Positions 39,026 to 46,900 of a DNA stretch of 53,040 bases are shown here, one piece after another. Under the pieces are notes generated by a model. It was not told where the DNA came from, searched no databases, and saw nothing but the letters and a program-made list of their open reading frames with translations. Source of the stretch: RGIG1995 sp045587445. Its GTDB lineage: Bacteria > Bacillota > Clostridia > Oscillospirales > CAG-272. The stretch is from assembly GCA_045587445.1 (NCBI GenBank), contig JAZNCH010000030.1, positions 1 through 53,040 of the forward strand, given 5' to 3'. The position numbers were made by a program, and so were the translations under genes. The first letter of the stretch is position 1, and each line of letters starts with the position of its first letter.

Positions 39026-39463
39026 TTAGTCCTCGTAGTCCTCGATAAGCTCCGCATCAACAGGTATCATAACAGCTTCGCCCGGTAAAACCAGTTTGTT
39101 GTTAGCTCTGTTCATAGTGACGTAACGAAAGAAATACTGTTGCCAGTAGCCGATTGCTTTAAGCAAGGCTCCTTCGATTTTGGTACGCAAGGCTTTGCTC
39201 ATAGTAATTCTGCCCTGTTCGACACGCATTACTAATTCGCCGTTCTCCAACGTCCAAATGACTCTGCCGTCAAAGGCGTTCTTACATTCCTTGCCGGAGT
39301 TTTCAACCAAGCTCATTTGCTCAAAGCGTTCTACCTTGCCCCATACAACAAGGGTAATGGGATAAGATACTTTTTTGAGTTCACATTCCAAGCCATGGTC
39401 TTTGCAGATTTCCTCAAGCTTTTCGTATTGGGTGTTAAATAACACCGCTTCTCTTTCACTCAT
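39026..39463 (-). CDS. Early phage protein, unknown
   Basis: 145 residues, mixed alpha/beta (LECELKKVSYPITLVVWGKVERF; GRVIWTLENGELVMRVEQGRI). GGAGG is 9 nt before ATG 39463. It sits between the RuvC-like resolvase and the methyltransferase-like gene. No motif recognised. Confidence 0.65.
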   Translation of the reverse strand: MSEREAVLFNTQYEKLEEICKDHGLECELKKVSYPITLVVWGKVERFEQMSLVENSGKECKNAFDGRVIWTLENGELVMRVEQGRITMSKALRTKIEGALLKAIGYWQQYFFRYVTMNRANNKLVLPGEAVMIPVDAELIEDYED

Positions 39464-39466
39464 TGC

Positions 39467-39961
39467 TTAAACCTCCATTTTAGTTTCTATATAGGTCAAG
39501 CCTACTGCGTAAGCTGCCCATAAATCTTTTTTAAAACCTTTGAAAAAGTCTGGATTTTTAATGGTTCCACGACCAGTTCTAAAATCATGCGTGCAAAACC
39601 TGTCAATAAGGGCTCTGCGTATTTCTTTGTCGCCATTTCTTACTGTATTGCATAAGTGAACGGCTTCTTCTTTGCGGTAAATCATAGCAGGGTCTTTGCT
39701 AATCTTTCCTTTCAAGACCTCGTAAAATCTACCAATCCATACAGCGGCATCGAGAACATCCTTGCCGATGAGATTTCCGTAGCTCTGCATCATTTCGATA
39801 GCAGCATAGTAGAATTCATCAGTCTGCAGTTCTTTTATGAATTTGCGGACTTCGTCATTTTCAGCGTACAGTGTGTATAGAGGTCTCAAAGTTTCAACAT
39901 CGATAATACAAAGAGCGCTTTTAGTGTTGCCGGGGTCAATGGCGATTACTCTTTTTTTCAT
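39467..39961 (-). CDS. RuvC-like Holliday-junction resolvase
   Basis: 164 residues with an RNase H-like fold: VIAIDPGNTKSAL (first acidic residue Asp9 region), YYAAIEMMQSYG (second acidic) and KKDLWAAYAVGLTY (C-terminal acidic) are the RuvC-type catalytic trio. It would resolve branched DNA before packaging. ATG 39961 overlaps the stop of the DnaC-like gene (ATGA). Confidence 0.85.
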   Translation of the reverse strand: MKKRVIAIDPGNTKSALCIIDVETLRPLYTLYAENDEVRKFIKELQTDEFYYAAIEMMQSYGNLIGKDVLDAAVWIGRFYEVLKGKISKDPAMIYRKEEAVHLCNTVRNGDKEIRRALIDRFCTHDFRTGRGTIKNPDFFKGFKKDLWAAYAVGLTYIETKMEV

Positions 39962-40704
39962 TCTCTCAATCTCCAATTTGGTTTGCCTGTGAAGTCAAGG
40001 CGATAACCTTTGCTTCGCTCATAAATGCGGGAACCAACGGCTTCGTCAATGTTCAGCAATTCCGAGAAATTAAACTCTGTGCTGATGATTGTCAGCTTGG
40101 TTGGGTCTAAGTAACGCTCGTTTAAAATCTCAAAAGCTAAATTCACGTCAGCTACCGTAGGTTGTTCACCTTTGCCCATTTTAAACAAGTCGTCAACGTA
40201 GAGGACGCTGACTCTTGATAGCGGGGAAACGATGCTGTTATAAAATTCACCGTTGCTTATTGCAGCTTTCGCTCGTGGTGCAAAGTTGCGCCAAAGAACG
40301 TACAACGTATCGTGTCCATTGTGTAGCAGGGAAGAGGCTACGGCGGTGCAAAGGTGAGTTTTTCCGCTTCCCTTTGCTCCTACGGCTACGAACCAGCCTT
40401 GTTGCTTGGCAATGTAATCTTCCGCAAGTCTTTTAGCAGTCTTTTGCCAATCATCGACTGTTTGCCAGTTTTCCAAGCGATAAAGTTTAATCATCTCTCG
40501 AAGCCCGGAACGGTCAAGCATGCGTAGATTTTTGCGTATGCGCTTGCAACCGCATTCTTGCATATACATTTCGCCAGTTGGTGAATATTTTTCGATAAAG
40601 CCGACATTCCCACATACAGGACAGTTATAGGCACTCAAAGGTTTTCGCAATGGGTTAAATATCTGTGTGTAAATTCCATTTACTGGTTCCTGTTGGTTTG
40701 TCAT
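39958..40704 (-). CDS. DnaC-like helicase loader
   Basis: 248 residues. A zinc cluster (CPVCGNVGF ... ECGCKR) precedes an AAA+ domain with Walker A VGAKGSGKTH (~108-117) and Walker B VLYVDDLF (~167-174); FSELLNIDEAVGSRIYERS is the arginine-finger/sensor region of DnaC/IstB proteins. It loads the host replicative helicase at the phage origin, together with the upstream initiator. Confidence 0.92.
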   Translation of the reverse strand: MTNQQEPVNGIYTQIFNPLRKPLSAYNCPVCGNVGFIEKYSPTGEMYMQECGCKRIRKNLRMLDRSGLREMIKLYRLENWQTVDDWQKTAKRLAEDYIAKQQGWFVAVGAKGSGKTHLCTAVASSLLHNGHDTLYVLWRNFAPRAKAAISNGEFYNSIVSPLSRVSVLYVDDLFKMGKGEQPTVADVNLAFEILNERYLDPTKLTIISTEFNFSELLNIDEAVGSRIYERSKGYRLDFTGKPNWRLRE

Positions 40705-41383
40705 TGCCTACACCTCCATCAACCTCATCTTCCCACCGTTGCTGATTAAGCCACGTTGCAGGGTGAGGAATGTACTGACCGTTATCCCTTGTCCATTGGC
40801 TTCCGCACTTCTGTCGTCTTAATGCAATCACAAGTGTTTCGAGTGTCACGGTCTTAATGACTTTCTCGAAAGCTCTCTTAGCGGCTCCTTTGCCAACTTT
40901 ACGCGGGTACTCTTTCCAAAACTCTTCAAACTGCAATTCCCAATTTTTTAGCTTCGGGGGACTAATAGGGGGTATATCTACATAGTCAATATCACCTTCA
41001 CAGTCACAATTACAGTCACAATCAAAATCACAGTCATATTCCTTTGCAATAGGTTTTTTTGCTTTTGTTTGGTTTTCTGAAAAACCAATAGGTTTTTTTG
41101 CTTTTGTTTGGTTTTCATCTTTTGGTGGTCTGCCACCCTTACTGCCAGCTATTTTGCGTAAATTGCATTTTTCTTGATATGCTTTTTTGGCTTTATCAAG
41201 TCGTTGTTTGACATTTGTTTTCCATGTAAATGAGAGGACGGGGAAGTCCTCAAAGTTAGGTTCTTCCCCACGTATGTCATAAGCGAAAATTGCTTTGATT
41301 AAAGCTGCAGCTTCATCGGACGGCAAGGTTTGAAAAACCGTTTCCAAATCATAGGATAAAACCAATGCCGCTTTTTCTTTCAT
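40655..41383 (-). CDS. Replication initiator (DUF6291-type N-terminus)
   Basis: 242 residues. The N-terminus (ALVLSYDLETVFQTLPSDEAAALIKAIFAY) is that of phage replication proteins that precede DnaC-like loaders. The middle is low-complexity: a 13-residue repeat containing ENQTKAKKPI twice and an alternating Asp/Cys tract. The C-terminal FWKEYPRKVGKGAAKRAFEKV is the 'Y P R K . G K . A A . . A' motif of initiator proteins. ATG 41383 follows GAGG. It overlaps the loader gene by 50 bp. Confidence 0.85.
   Translation of the reverse strand: MKEKAALVLSYDLETVFQTLPSDEAAALIKAIFAYDIRGEEPNFEDFPVLSFTWKTNVKQRLDKAKKAYQEKCNLRKIAGSKGGRPPKDENQTKAKKPIGFSENQTKAKKPIAKEYDCDFDCDCNCDCEGDIDYVDIPPISPPKLKNWELQFEEFWKEYPRKVGKGAAKRAFEKVIKTVTLETLVIALRRQKCGSQWTRDNGQYIPHPATWLNQQRWEDEVDGGVGNDKPTGTSKWNLHTDI
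41000..41116. repeat. Repeats inside the initiator gene (candidate origin)
   Basis: ACAGTCACAAT occurs at 41000-41010 and 41012-41022, with a related ACAGTCATAT at 41030-41039. Next to them a 31-bp perfect direct repeat lies at 41047-41077 and 41086-41116 (period 39 bp). As in lambda O, an origin with iterons inside the initiator gene is possible; low-complexity coding is the alternative. Confidence 0.5.
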
Positions 41384-41384
41384 A

Positions 41385-41606
41385 TCACTCGTCCTCACAA
41401 GGAATATTATCGATTAGAATTCTTGATATATTGATTAGCGAATTCATACCGTTTTCATACTCTAATGGCTCTATGGTTTCGCCGTTTAGTAAATACATTA
41501 AAATTCCATCTACATAATATTTTTTTGCACCAGGCTCATCAATGCGTAACATTTCCTTCAAAATACAACGTGGAATTTCAAAAGTATCATCTTTGGTCAC
41601 AATCAT
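41385..41606 (-). CDS. 73-residue early protein, unknown
   Basis: Acidic, starts MIVTKDDTFEIPRCILKEML. AAAGGAG precedes the ATG. It lies between ssb and the initiator gene with tight spacing. No family recognised. Confidence 0.65.
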   Translation of the reverse strand: MIVTKDDTFEIPRCILKEMLRIDEPGAKKYYVDGILMYLLNGETIEPLEYENGMNSLINISRILIDNIPCEDE

Positions 41607-41618
41607 TGTTAGTCTCCT

Positions 41619-42038
41619 TTAGAACGGAATTTCTTCGTTGAAGGGAACAGGAGTACCGAAGCTATCCATTGGTGACGGATTGGAAGTAGGAGCTGCTGCA
41701 GGTGCAGAATTGTTACCGTCAGTTTTTCTTTCAATGAACTCAAAACTGTTGGCGATAACTTCGCTTACCCAACGCTTAACGCCCTTAGAGTCGTCGTAGC
41801 TTCGGATTTGTAGTCTACCCTCAACCAACACACGATGCCCTTTAGAAAGGCCATTTCCTGCGATTTCAGCAGGCTTTCCCCATATAATAATGGGGATAAA
41901 GTCAGCTTCCTTTTTGCCATCTTCACCACTAAATGGGCGGTCAACAGCAATGGTGAATTGACAAACTACTTTGCCGGACTGGGTATAACGCACTTCGGGG
42001 TCCTTGGTGAGCCTGCCCATTAAGACAATTTTATTCAT
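41619..42038 (-). CDS. ssb: Single-strand DNA-binding protein
   Basis: 139 residues. OB-fold begins MNKIVLMGRLTKDPEVRYTQ, continues VVCQFTIAVDRPF and ADFIPIIIWGKPAE, and the disordered tail ends in the acidic tip PFNEEIPF used to recruit partner proteins. It protects single-stranded DNA in phage replication and recombination. It overlaps the gene upstream by 8 bp. Confidence 0.97.
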   Translation of the reverse strand: MNKIVLMGRLTKDPEVRYTQSGKVVCQFTIAVDRPFSGEDGKKEADFIPIIIWGKPAEIAGNGLSKGHRVLVEGRLQIRSYDDSKGVKRWVSEVIANSFEFIERKTDGNNSAPAAAPTSNPSPMDSFGTPVPFNEEIPF

Positions 42039-42330
42039 TGCTCGCCTCCGGCTTTTGACTAATCTGATCAGCTACACTTACAATATTTCTTACTTGCTTA
42101 ACAGCTTCGAGAACTTTCCCGTAATCATAAGAGCTGAGTTTGTCGTGTAAAGTCAAAAGCAGTTCTAAACTGGTTTGGTCACGAATAAGGTCTTCGTAAT
42201 CGGGAAGGGGAATGCAAACTGCATCTTCTTCGATGTTGTCAGCAATGGGGATTGCTTCTATTTTGAGATTTCCTTTTTCTTTGGCTTCTTTGAGAAGGGC
42301 TAATAATTTTTCGGGGATGGAATTAGTCAT
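42031..42330 (-). CDS. 99-residue early protein, unknown
   Basis: Begins MTNSIPEKLLALLKEAKEKG; helical, acidic centre (IADNIEEDAVCIPLPDYEDLI), ends DQISQKPEASNE. AAAGGAG lies before ATG 42330. It sits between the NinB-like gene and ssb. No motif recognised. Confidence 0.65.
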   Translation of the reverse strand: MTNSIPEKLLALLKEAKEKGNLKIEAIPIADNIEEDAVCIPLPDYEDLIRDQTSLELLLTLHDKLSSYDYGKVLEAVKQVRNIVSVADQISQKPEASNE

Positions 42331-42868
42331 GTTTTTTCTCCTTTCGTTCCCAGCTATCTTTAAAGCGGGCGATTTGTTCCGGGGTATCGGTTTCGATACC
42401 GTGTTCTTTTGCAATATCAATGGCACCGTCAATGAGTTGAGCCATTTCTTTGGTGTCCATTTGGTGTGTTGATTTATAAACTAAATAGCATTTAAATACT
42501 TTTCCGTTTTCGGTACGCTCATCAAAGCATTTGGTGTATGGATAAATGGTATTAACATCAACGGAAGCAGGTAGCTTGAAGCCGACGGTCAAGCCGTTTT
42601 CGTCCTTGGCCAGCGAGCCGTACTCAGTAACAAGGTGTCGCTTTACCAGTTCCTCACTCTCACCGAGTTTCCGGGCAATCTTGTTAATGAGTACATGGAG
42701 ATATGCGTTTGCGCTTAAAGAACGTTTCTTGCGAAATTTTTTTATTTCAATTTCCAGTTCTGCATCTTTCAGCTCGTCAAATTGGTCTCTGAAATCTCCG
42801 TCGATTTCAAGCGTTATGCGTTGCTTCCGAGTAAGGCTAAGACTTAAATCAATAAGTTTACCCTTCAT
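42323..42868 (-). CDS. NinB/Orf-like recombination protein candidate
   Basis: 181 residues. FRKKRSLSANAYLHVLINKIARKLG corresponds to the 'R.RRS..QN/ANAYxxVL' helix of the lambda NinB/Orf group, which helps load recombinases on SSB-coated DNA. Positioned between the PD-(D/E)XK exonuclease and ssb genes, it fits a recombination set. The family call is moderate. Confidence 0.6.
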   Translation of the reverse strand: MKGKLIDLSLSLTRKQRITLEIDGDFRDQFDELKDAELEIEIKKFRKKRSLSANAYLHVLINKIARKLGESEELVKRHLVTEYGSLAKDENGLTVGFKLPASVDVNTIYPYTKCFDERTENGKVFKCYLVYKSTHQMDTKEMAQLIDGAIDIAKEHGIETDTPEQIARFKDSWERKEKKHD

Positions 42869-43544
42869 TATTTGCGTTCCAATGTTCTTTATAGATATCC
42901 AACAAACCAAGTTGAGTAATGCTGCTGATGAATTCTGCTATGCAATCGCTTGCTTGGCGAGAGTCTTCACGAGAGTATTTCTCAATGTAAAGGTCTTTGC
43001 CGTCAGATACCAAATATTGGAATTCAAATGCTTCTGGTACGAGGTAAAAGTAGAATGGGTGCTGAGGACTTTCGAGATATTTGCCTGCCAGTTCAGAGCT
43101 ACCCATACTTGAATTTAAAAACTTGATATCGTAGATGGTGCCAGCTTTGAGTGCGTCAAGAATTCCATAAACAAGGAATGTCATATCTCCTACTTGGAGT
43201 TCTCTTGCTACTTTGACTTGCACCGGTGCTCCTTTAATGATTGGAGCAACTTTGCAAGCACCTTCATAAAATTTGGGGTAAACATTACGTCCCTGAACTT
43301 CTCCAGTTTTAGGATTGCATTTGCCCAATTCTGCTTTCCATTTTGGTTGGAACATTTCTTCTGCTATTTTGTAACATAGGCTTTCAAATTCAAGGCCGTT
43401 CAACATATTTTCGTTGGGCTCGGATTTTTCACGATGCAAGGTACGCAGGAAGTCTGCTTTTGCCTCTTCTTCATAGCCCTCAGCAGCATTGAATGAATAT
43501 GCCCAAGAACTCAATAAACTTTGAGTAATTAAGTAGCGTTCCAT
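42858..43544 (-). CDS. PD-(D/E)XK-type nuclease (YqaJ/Cas4-like exonuclease)
   Basis: 228 residues. FLVYGILDALKAGTIYDIKFLN contains the GxxD...(D/E)xK catalytic arrangement; upstream LNGLEFESLCYKIAEEMF supplies the helix with the first acidic residue, and SPQHPFYFYLVPEAF is the QxxxY-like region. It would resect DNA ends for the adjacent Sak4-like ATPase. ATG 43544 is chosen (GGCGGTG upstream). Confidence 0.8.
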   Translation of the reverse strand: MERYLITQSLLSSWAYSFNAAEGYEEEAKADFLRTLHREKSEPNENMLNGLEFESLCYKIAEEMFQPKWKAELGKCNPKTGEVQGRNVYPKFYEGACKVAPIIKGAPVQVKVARELQVGDMTFLVYGILDALKAGTIYDIKFLNSSMGSSELAGKYLESPQHPFYFYLVPEAFEFQYLVSDGKDLYIEKYSREDSRQASDCIAEFISSITQLGLLDIYKEHWNANNEG

Positions 43545-43545
43545 A

Positions 43546-44490
43546 TTACACCGCCTTAATTGTGTAGCCACCCTCACGAGAATAAACTAAGCCAAGCGCA
43601 TCTGTTTTTTGTTTCAAGAGTGCGGAAGCCTCTTTTTTGCTGGTAAGCGCATGTGGTAAATTCAAGATACTTTCAACTGCTGCGTTTGCGGTTTCTGCAT
43701 CAACAACATTGTCAAGAACTTCCTTAATTTTTGCCATTGTTTCGTCGTATTGTTGTTGCAACGGTACAAAGTAGTCTTTTTCTGCTTTGATATGATTGCG
43801 TGCAGCTTTGAAAAGATTTGTCATAAAGTTGTTGGGAACTTCATCGGTGAGGATAGGAACAAGGTGCTTGCCATGAATACCGTGAGTGCCTTTAGCAAAA
43901 AATTCTTGTTCGGGAGTAAAGCAGATAGTTCTTTGAGTACCAATCATTTGAACGTAACCGCCAAAGTCGCAGCTGTTCCAAACTGTATTTTTGACACTAC
44001 CCTCACAAACAAGGCGTTGAATGGGATTACCGTCTTTGTCTGCTTTTTCGTCAGTGTGGAAAATAAATATTACGTTCTTATTTAGAACGGTTTTGATGAT
44101 GTTGACGAAGTTAGCGAATTCGGATTTAACAAAGCCAAAACCTTTAAGGCCGTTGAAATCACCACTCTTAGTAAGAGCACCAGGCTTGGTACGCATTGCC
44201 CAATCTTTCAAGAATGTTACGAAGCTACCGCCGGTATCAATGATTACGGTTTCAAATTCTGCCATTTCCGGAGAGTGAATGTCTTGCAAGACTTCTTCGT
44301 AGGTTTCGCAGATGATTGTCGGGCAACGATGATCAGCTCGTACACGAGAAACGCCCCTGTCGAAGTCAATCAATACAGGGGAGGGGGCAGAACAAGCGAG
44401 GGTAGTTTTACCAACGCCAGGGGAACCGTAGATGATAGCACTAAATTTTTGATTTTCAAAATTCATTTTTTCGGGTTTTACAATAGCCAT
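43546..44490 (-). CDS. Sak4-like RecA-fold ATPase (recombination)
   Basis: 314 residues. RecA-fold NTPase with Walker A YGSPGVGKTTLA (21-32), VLIDFDRGVSRV, Walker B FETVIIDTGGSF and IFIFHTDEKADKDG. This is the Sak4/AAA_24-type single-strand annealing or exchange protein of phages that use an SSB and exonuclease partner, both encoded next to it. AAAGGAG precedes the ATG. Confidence 0.88.
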   Translation of the reverse strand: MAIVKPEKMNFENQKFSAIIYGSPGVGKTTLACSAPSPVLIDFDRGVSRVRADHRCPTIICETYEEVLQDIHSPEMAEFETVIIDTGGSFVTFLKDWAMRTKPGALTKSGDFNGLKGFGFVKSEFANFVNIIKTVLNKNVIFIFHTDEKADKDGNPIQRLVCEGSVKNTVWNSCDFGGYVQMIGTQRTICFTPEQEFFAKGTHGIHGKHLVPILTDEVPNNFMTNLFKAARNHIKAEKDYFVPLQQQYDETMAKIKEVLDNVVDAETANAAVESILNLPHALTSKKEASALLKQKTDALGLVYSREGGYTIKAV

Positions 44491-44562
44491 TTTTAAGCTC
44501 CTTTCAAATTATGAATAATACTGGGTCACGAAAAGTTCAGTGTTGCTTTCACCCCCTAAGAC

Positions 44563-44680
44563 TTGCGTGTGCAGGTCAATTAGTGTAAAATGAAAGCAGA
44601 GAGTTAATGTGAGGACATAAATCTCTGCTTTCATCTATGTAACCGTTCAGCGTGCGAGGCTGGGCGGTTATTTACTTTTT
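44563..44680 (+). ncRNA. Candidate small RNA with own promoter and two hairpins
   Basis: A plus-strand promoter-like TTGCGT-17-TAAAAT (44563-44591) precedes two stems: 12 bp perfect (44591-44602 with 44622-44633) and 11 bp with two G-U pairs (44641-44651 with 44659-44669), then ATTTACTTTTTT. The second stem is perfect only on the plus strand. The RNA would be antisense to the end of the LysM gene. The whole 181-bp gap 44491-44671 has no ORF. Alternatively the first stem is a minus-strand terminator. Confidence 0.45.
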
Positions 44681-44944
44681 TGCGTAAACTTTCATAGGTA
44701 TTTGGAGAACTTGTCCAGGATAAATGAATTTGCTTTCTTGTGGATTTGCCTTGCGGATAGTCCACACAAATTCATTGAAGTACAGGATTTGCTTATCAGC
44801 ATAAATTCCTGCGATACTCCATACGGTTTCTCCTTTTCTAACTACGTGTTCAACATAAGTGGTAGTTGTAGGTGGCTCATAACTTGCTATGCAGCAACCA
44901 ATGACAACCATTACCAAGATAATTAAGTTTGAAAATCGTTTCAT
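44672..44944 (-). CDS. Secreted/anchored LysM protein in early operon
   Basis: 90 residues: N-terminal signal-anchor (LIILVMVVIGCCIA) with Cys residues that could be lipidated, then one LysM domain (HVVRKGETVWSIAGIYAD ... YPGQVLQIPM). LysM binds peptidoglycan. A LysM protein in the early region, far from lysis genes, may alter the envelope or exclude superinfection; that is inference. Confidence 0.8.
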   Translation of the reverse strand: MKRFSNLIILVMVVIGCCIASYEPPTTTTYVEHVVRKGETVWSIAGIYADKQILYFNEFVWTIRKANPQESKFIYPGQVLQIPMKVYAKK

Positions 44945-45078
44945 CGTTTAGCTTCCTTTCTTGCGCCTGCCTTTTTAGGTTGGCGTTTTTCTTCTTTGTG
45001 TTGATGATAAGCGCAGTCGCACTTTTCGCCGGGGTCAAGGTTGGCCCCGCATTTGTAGCAAGTGTTGTAATATGCCAT
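44941..45078 (-). CDS. 45-residue zinc-ribbon-like protein
   Basis: MAYYNTCYKCGANLDPGEKC DCAYHQHKEE: CxxCG...CDC plus His suggests a zinc site, with a basic tail. Start overlaps the DUF3846 stop (TAATG) and the stop overlaps the LysM start (ATGA), so the three genes are translationally linked. Confidence 0.65.
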   Translation of the reverse strand: MAYYNTCYKCGANLDPGEKCDCAYHQHKEEKRQPKKAGARKEAKR

Positions 45079-45431
45079 TACTCAGGCTCCTTTACTAATT
45101 CGATTGTGTCGGATAATTTTTTAATCCAACCGTCCAGTTCTTTATCATTAAGTCCAGTGATGTCACGTCCTCCATTAACCAATCCCTCTTTAGCTAAAAT
45201 GAGGTTGCCTGCGATAATGTCTTGATAAAGGAACGTGCCAAATTCATTGATGGGTAGGTTTCTTATGCGCCCCTCGTCGTTTACCAATATGCAGAAGGGG
45301 CGCTTTAGAAACATTGGTCGTACTATTTCCATATAACCGCCAAGAACTTTGCTTACGGCTTTGCTGCGGATAGGGTAACCAAAATCCTTGGGGTACATTT
45401 TGCGGTCGGTCGTAACTACCAAACATTTCAT
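45078..45431 (-). CDS. DUF3846 protein (phage copy)
   Basis: 117 residues. VLGGYMEIVRPM, then CILVNDEGRIRNLPINEFG and DIIAGNLILA are the DUF3846 pattern, parallel to the left-element copy at 2727-3092. Function unknown; the family is frequent in phage early regions. Coupled at both ends to small genes. Confidence 0.78.
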   Translation of the reverse strand: MKCLVVTTDRKMYPKDFGYPIRSKAVSKVLGGYMEIVRPMFLKRPFCILVNDEGRIRNLPINEFGTFLYQDIIAGNLILAKEGLVNGGRDITGLNDKELDGWIKKLSDTIELVKEPE

Positions 45432-45601
45432 GCCGTTACCGCCTTTCGGGAACGGAGTTTAGCTTTCTTGCGTTCCAGAGCTTCCCTGCCCTCGGGAGTA
45501 CTCTTGATGTTGCTTACCAAGTCAAGAACAGACTGACAAAATCTGTAATTGATATGATTAGGCATTTGGTTGAAATCTAATTGGATTTTTGAGTTTGCCA
45601 T
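45428..45601 (-). CDS. 57-residue basic protein
   Basis: Starts MANSKIQLDFNQMPNHINYR and ends in a Lys/Arg-rich helix (ALERKKAKLRSRKAV). The stop overlaps the DUF3846 start (ATGA). No family recognised. Confidence 0.6.
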   Translation of the reverse strand: MANSKIQLDFNQMPNHINYRFCQSVLDLVSNIKSTPEGREALERKKAKLRSRKAVTA

Positions 45602-45603
45602 AA

Positions 45604-45813
45604 TTAAACCCCCAAGTATCTCATAACATCACGAATGAATGCTGTACCGCTATCTGCAGCTACATTTATTCTGCGAATGTAGCCGCCAACAAATGTAGCG
45701 TAAACAATTTCTTCCTTGTCGTTATAGACTAAGGAGAGTAGGTCGTAGCAGTTTGCGGTAGCTTTCAATGTGTGGAAGAGTCGTCTGCATATTTCGTGTT
45801 TGTCTTCGTACAT
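45604..45813 (-). CDS. 69-residue early protein, unknown
   Basis: MYEDKHEICRRLFHTLKATA at the start, beta-like middle (EEIVYATFVGGYIRRINV). AAAGGAG lies before ATG 45813. It is the first gene of the minus-strand block after the plus-strand DUF2513 gene; its upstream region overlaps the DUF2513 promoter. Confidence 0.65.
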   Translation of the reverse strand: MYEDKHEICRRLFHTLKATANCYDLLSLVYNDKEEIVYATFVGGYIRRINVAADSGTAFIRDVMRYLGV

Positions 45814-45861
45814 TAGCTCAACTCCTTTGTGATATAATTCCTTTAAGAAAGGAGTGTTTTT

Positions 45862-46305
45862 ATGCGATTGGATTATGATTGTTTATTGGATTTAATGCTT
45901 TGTGTTGAGGAAACTTGCACCGTTAGAAAATCTTGCAAGTTTGTTGATATTGAGAAATTAGAAAATTTGATTAAGGCAGCAATTGTAAAAAACGATGATG
46001 CCTTGATTTTGGAATACCAAACCAAACTATTAGCCAAGTATTCCAATGATGTAATTTTGTACCACATCAGATATTGCATCGAAGATAATATTTTTAAAGC
46101 TTACTGGGACCACGAGCAGTGCAGTTTTTGGATAGAAGATTTGACTCCTGATGGACATAGATTGGTAGGATTGTTACGAAATCAAACCATCAAGGGGAAA
46201 ATAAAATCTTTATTCGATGAGATTGGGAGTACAACTGTACGCTCTTTAGTGGAACTTTCTCATTCTTTAGGAATGGAAGCTTTGAAATCAGTTTTGTTTA
46301 AATGA
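45862..46305 (+). CDS. DUF2513 protein
   Basis: 147 residues. MRLDYDCLLDLMLCVEE and ILYHIRYCIEDNIFKAY, then DLTPDGHRLVGLLRN are characteristic of DUF2513, small winged-helix-like proteins in prophages. It runs opposite to the early operon, with TATAAT at 45833-45838 and AAGGAG before ATG, so it is probably expressed from the prophage. Its 3' end overlaps the convergent gene at 46260-46526 by 46 bp. Confidence 0.85.
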   Translation: MRLDYDCLLDLMLCVEETCTVRKSCKFVDIEKLENLIKAAIVKNDDALILEYQTKLLAKYSNDVILYHIRYCIEDNIFKAYWDHEQCSFWIEDLTPDGHRLVGLLRNQTIKGKIKSLFDEIGSTTVRSLVELSHSLGMEALKSVLFK

Positions 46306-46526
46306 TTATCTTTAGATATTTCGGGAACACGACTACTTTCTTTTACCCAGCAAAGCAAAATTTCTAAAATCAAGGTGGCTTGCTTTACGTTTAATCCACC
46401 AAGGGTCGAAGCCGTTGTAAGAAGGCGGTCAAGTCCCTTTTCTCCTAAGTACCTCTCACAAACATTGTTGGTGAAAAATTCTTTCCAATGGCGCCCGTCA
46501 AGGGCGTTTTCTTTTTGTACGTCCAT
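46260..46526 (-). CDS. Early protein after Cro, unknown
   Basis: 88 residues, starts MDVQKENALDGRHWKEFFTN, helical with ATLILEILLCWVKES. TAGGAG lies 7-8 nt before the ATG. It is the second gene of the early operon, downstream of an operator copy at 46556. Convergent 46-bp overlap with DUF2513. Confidence 0.65.
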   Translation of the reverse strand: MDVQKENALDGRHWKEFFTNNVCERYLGEKGLDRLLTTASTLGGLNVKQATLILEILLCWVKESSRVPEISKDNHLNKTDFKASIPKE

Positions 46527-46555
46527 AAGTCACTCCTAAAAGTTAAGAATTATTG

Positions 46556-46575
46556 AAGTGTCCTAAAAGACACTT
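46556..46575. promoter_or_regulatory. Repressor operator copy O2
   Basis: AAGTGTC-N6-GACACTT, a perfect 7-bp dyad identical in both half-sites to the operator at 46801-46820. It overlaps the stop codon of the Cro-like gene. Confidence 0.8.
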
Positions 46576-46771
46576 ACTCTGCAAAAAAAATATCGACAGG
46601 AGATTTCAAGTTTAAAATCTTAATAATCTTTTGAATCTCACTTTGCTTGAATTCAGAAGTACCGTTACATTTTCTAAAAAATGCAGAACGAGACATTTCC
46701 AGTTTTTCGCACATTTCAGTGATTGTAACGCCTGCTCTCTTCATTTCGTAGGTCAATAAGGCTACATTCAT
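46574..46771 (-). CDS. Cro-like HTH protein
   Basis: 65 residues, essentially one HTH: MKRAGVTITEMCEKLEMSRS followed by AFFRKCNGTSEFKQSEI and IIKILNLKSPVDIFF. First gene of the lytic transcript, divergent from the CI-like gene, flanked on both sides by AAGTGTC dyads, so it is the Cro equivalent. AGGAGG precedes the ATG. Confidence 0.85.
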   Translation of the reverse strand: MNVALLTYEMKRAGVTITEMCEKLEMSRSAFFRKCNGTSEFKQSEIQKIIKILNLKSPVDIFFAE

Positions 46772-46800
46772 ATTGTACCTCCTTTACATTTTATTTCACA

Positions 46801-46820
46801 AAGTGTCGTATAAGACACTT
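46801..46820. promoter_or_regulatory. Repressor operator copy O1
   Basis: AAGTGTC-GTATAA-GACACTT, a perfect 7-bp inverted repeat located just downstream of the -10 box of the lytic promoter (46823-46828), where a bound repressor would block initiation. Confidence 0.85.
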
Positions 46821-46822
46821 TC

Positions 46823-46851
46823 ATAATACACCACACCTTGTGTATTGTCAA
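46823..46851 (-). promoter_or_regulatory. Lytic (PR-like) promoter
   Basis: On the minus strand TTGACA, 17 bp, TATTAT: near-consensus sigma-70. The spacer contains the dyad ACAC-AAG-GTGT. It drives the Cro-like gene and the early operon. Confidence 0.88.
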
Positions 46852-46900
46852 CAATTTTCGTGTCATTAAAGAAACAATATTAGGTTTACTGCATTTTGTG

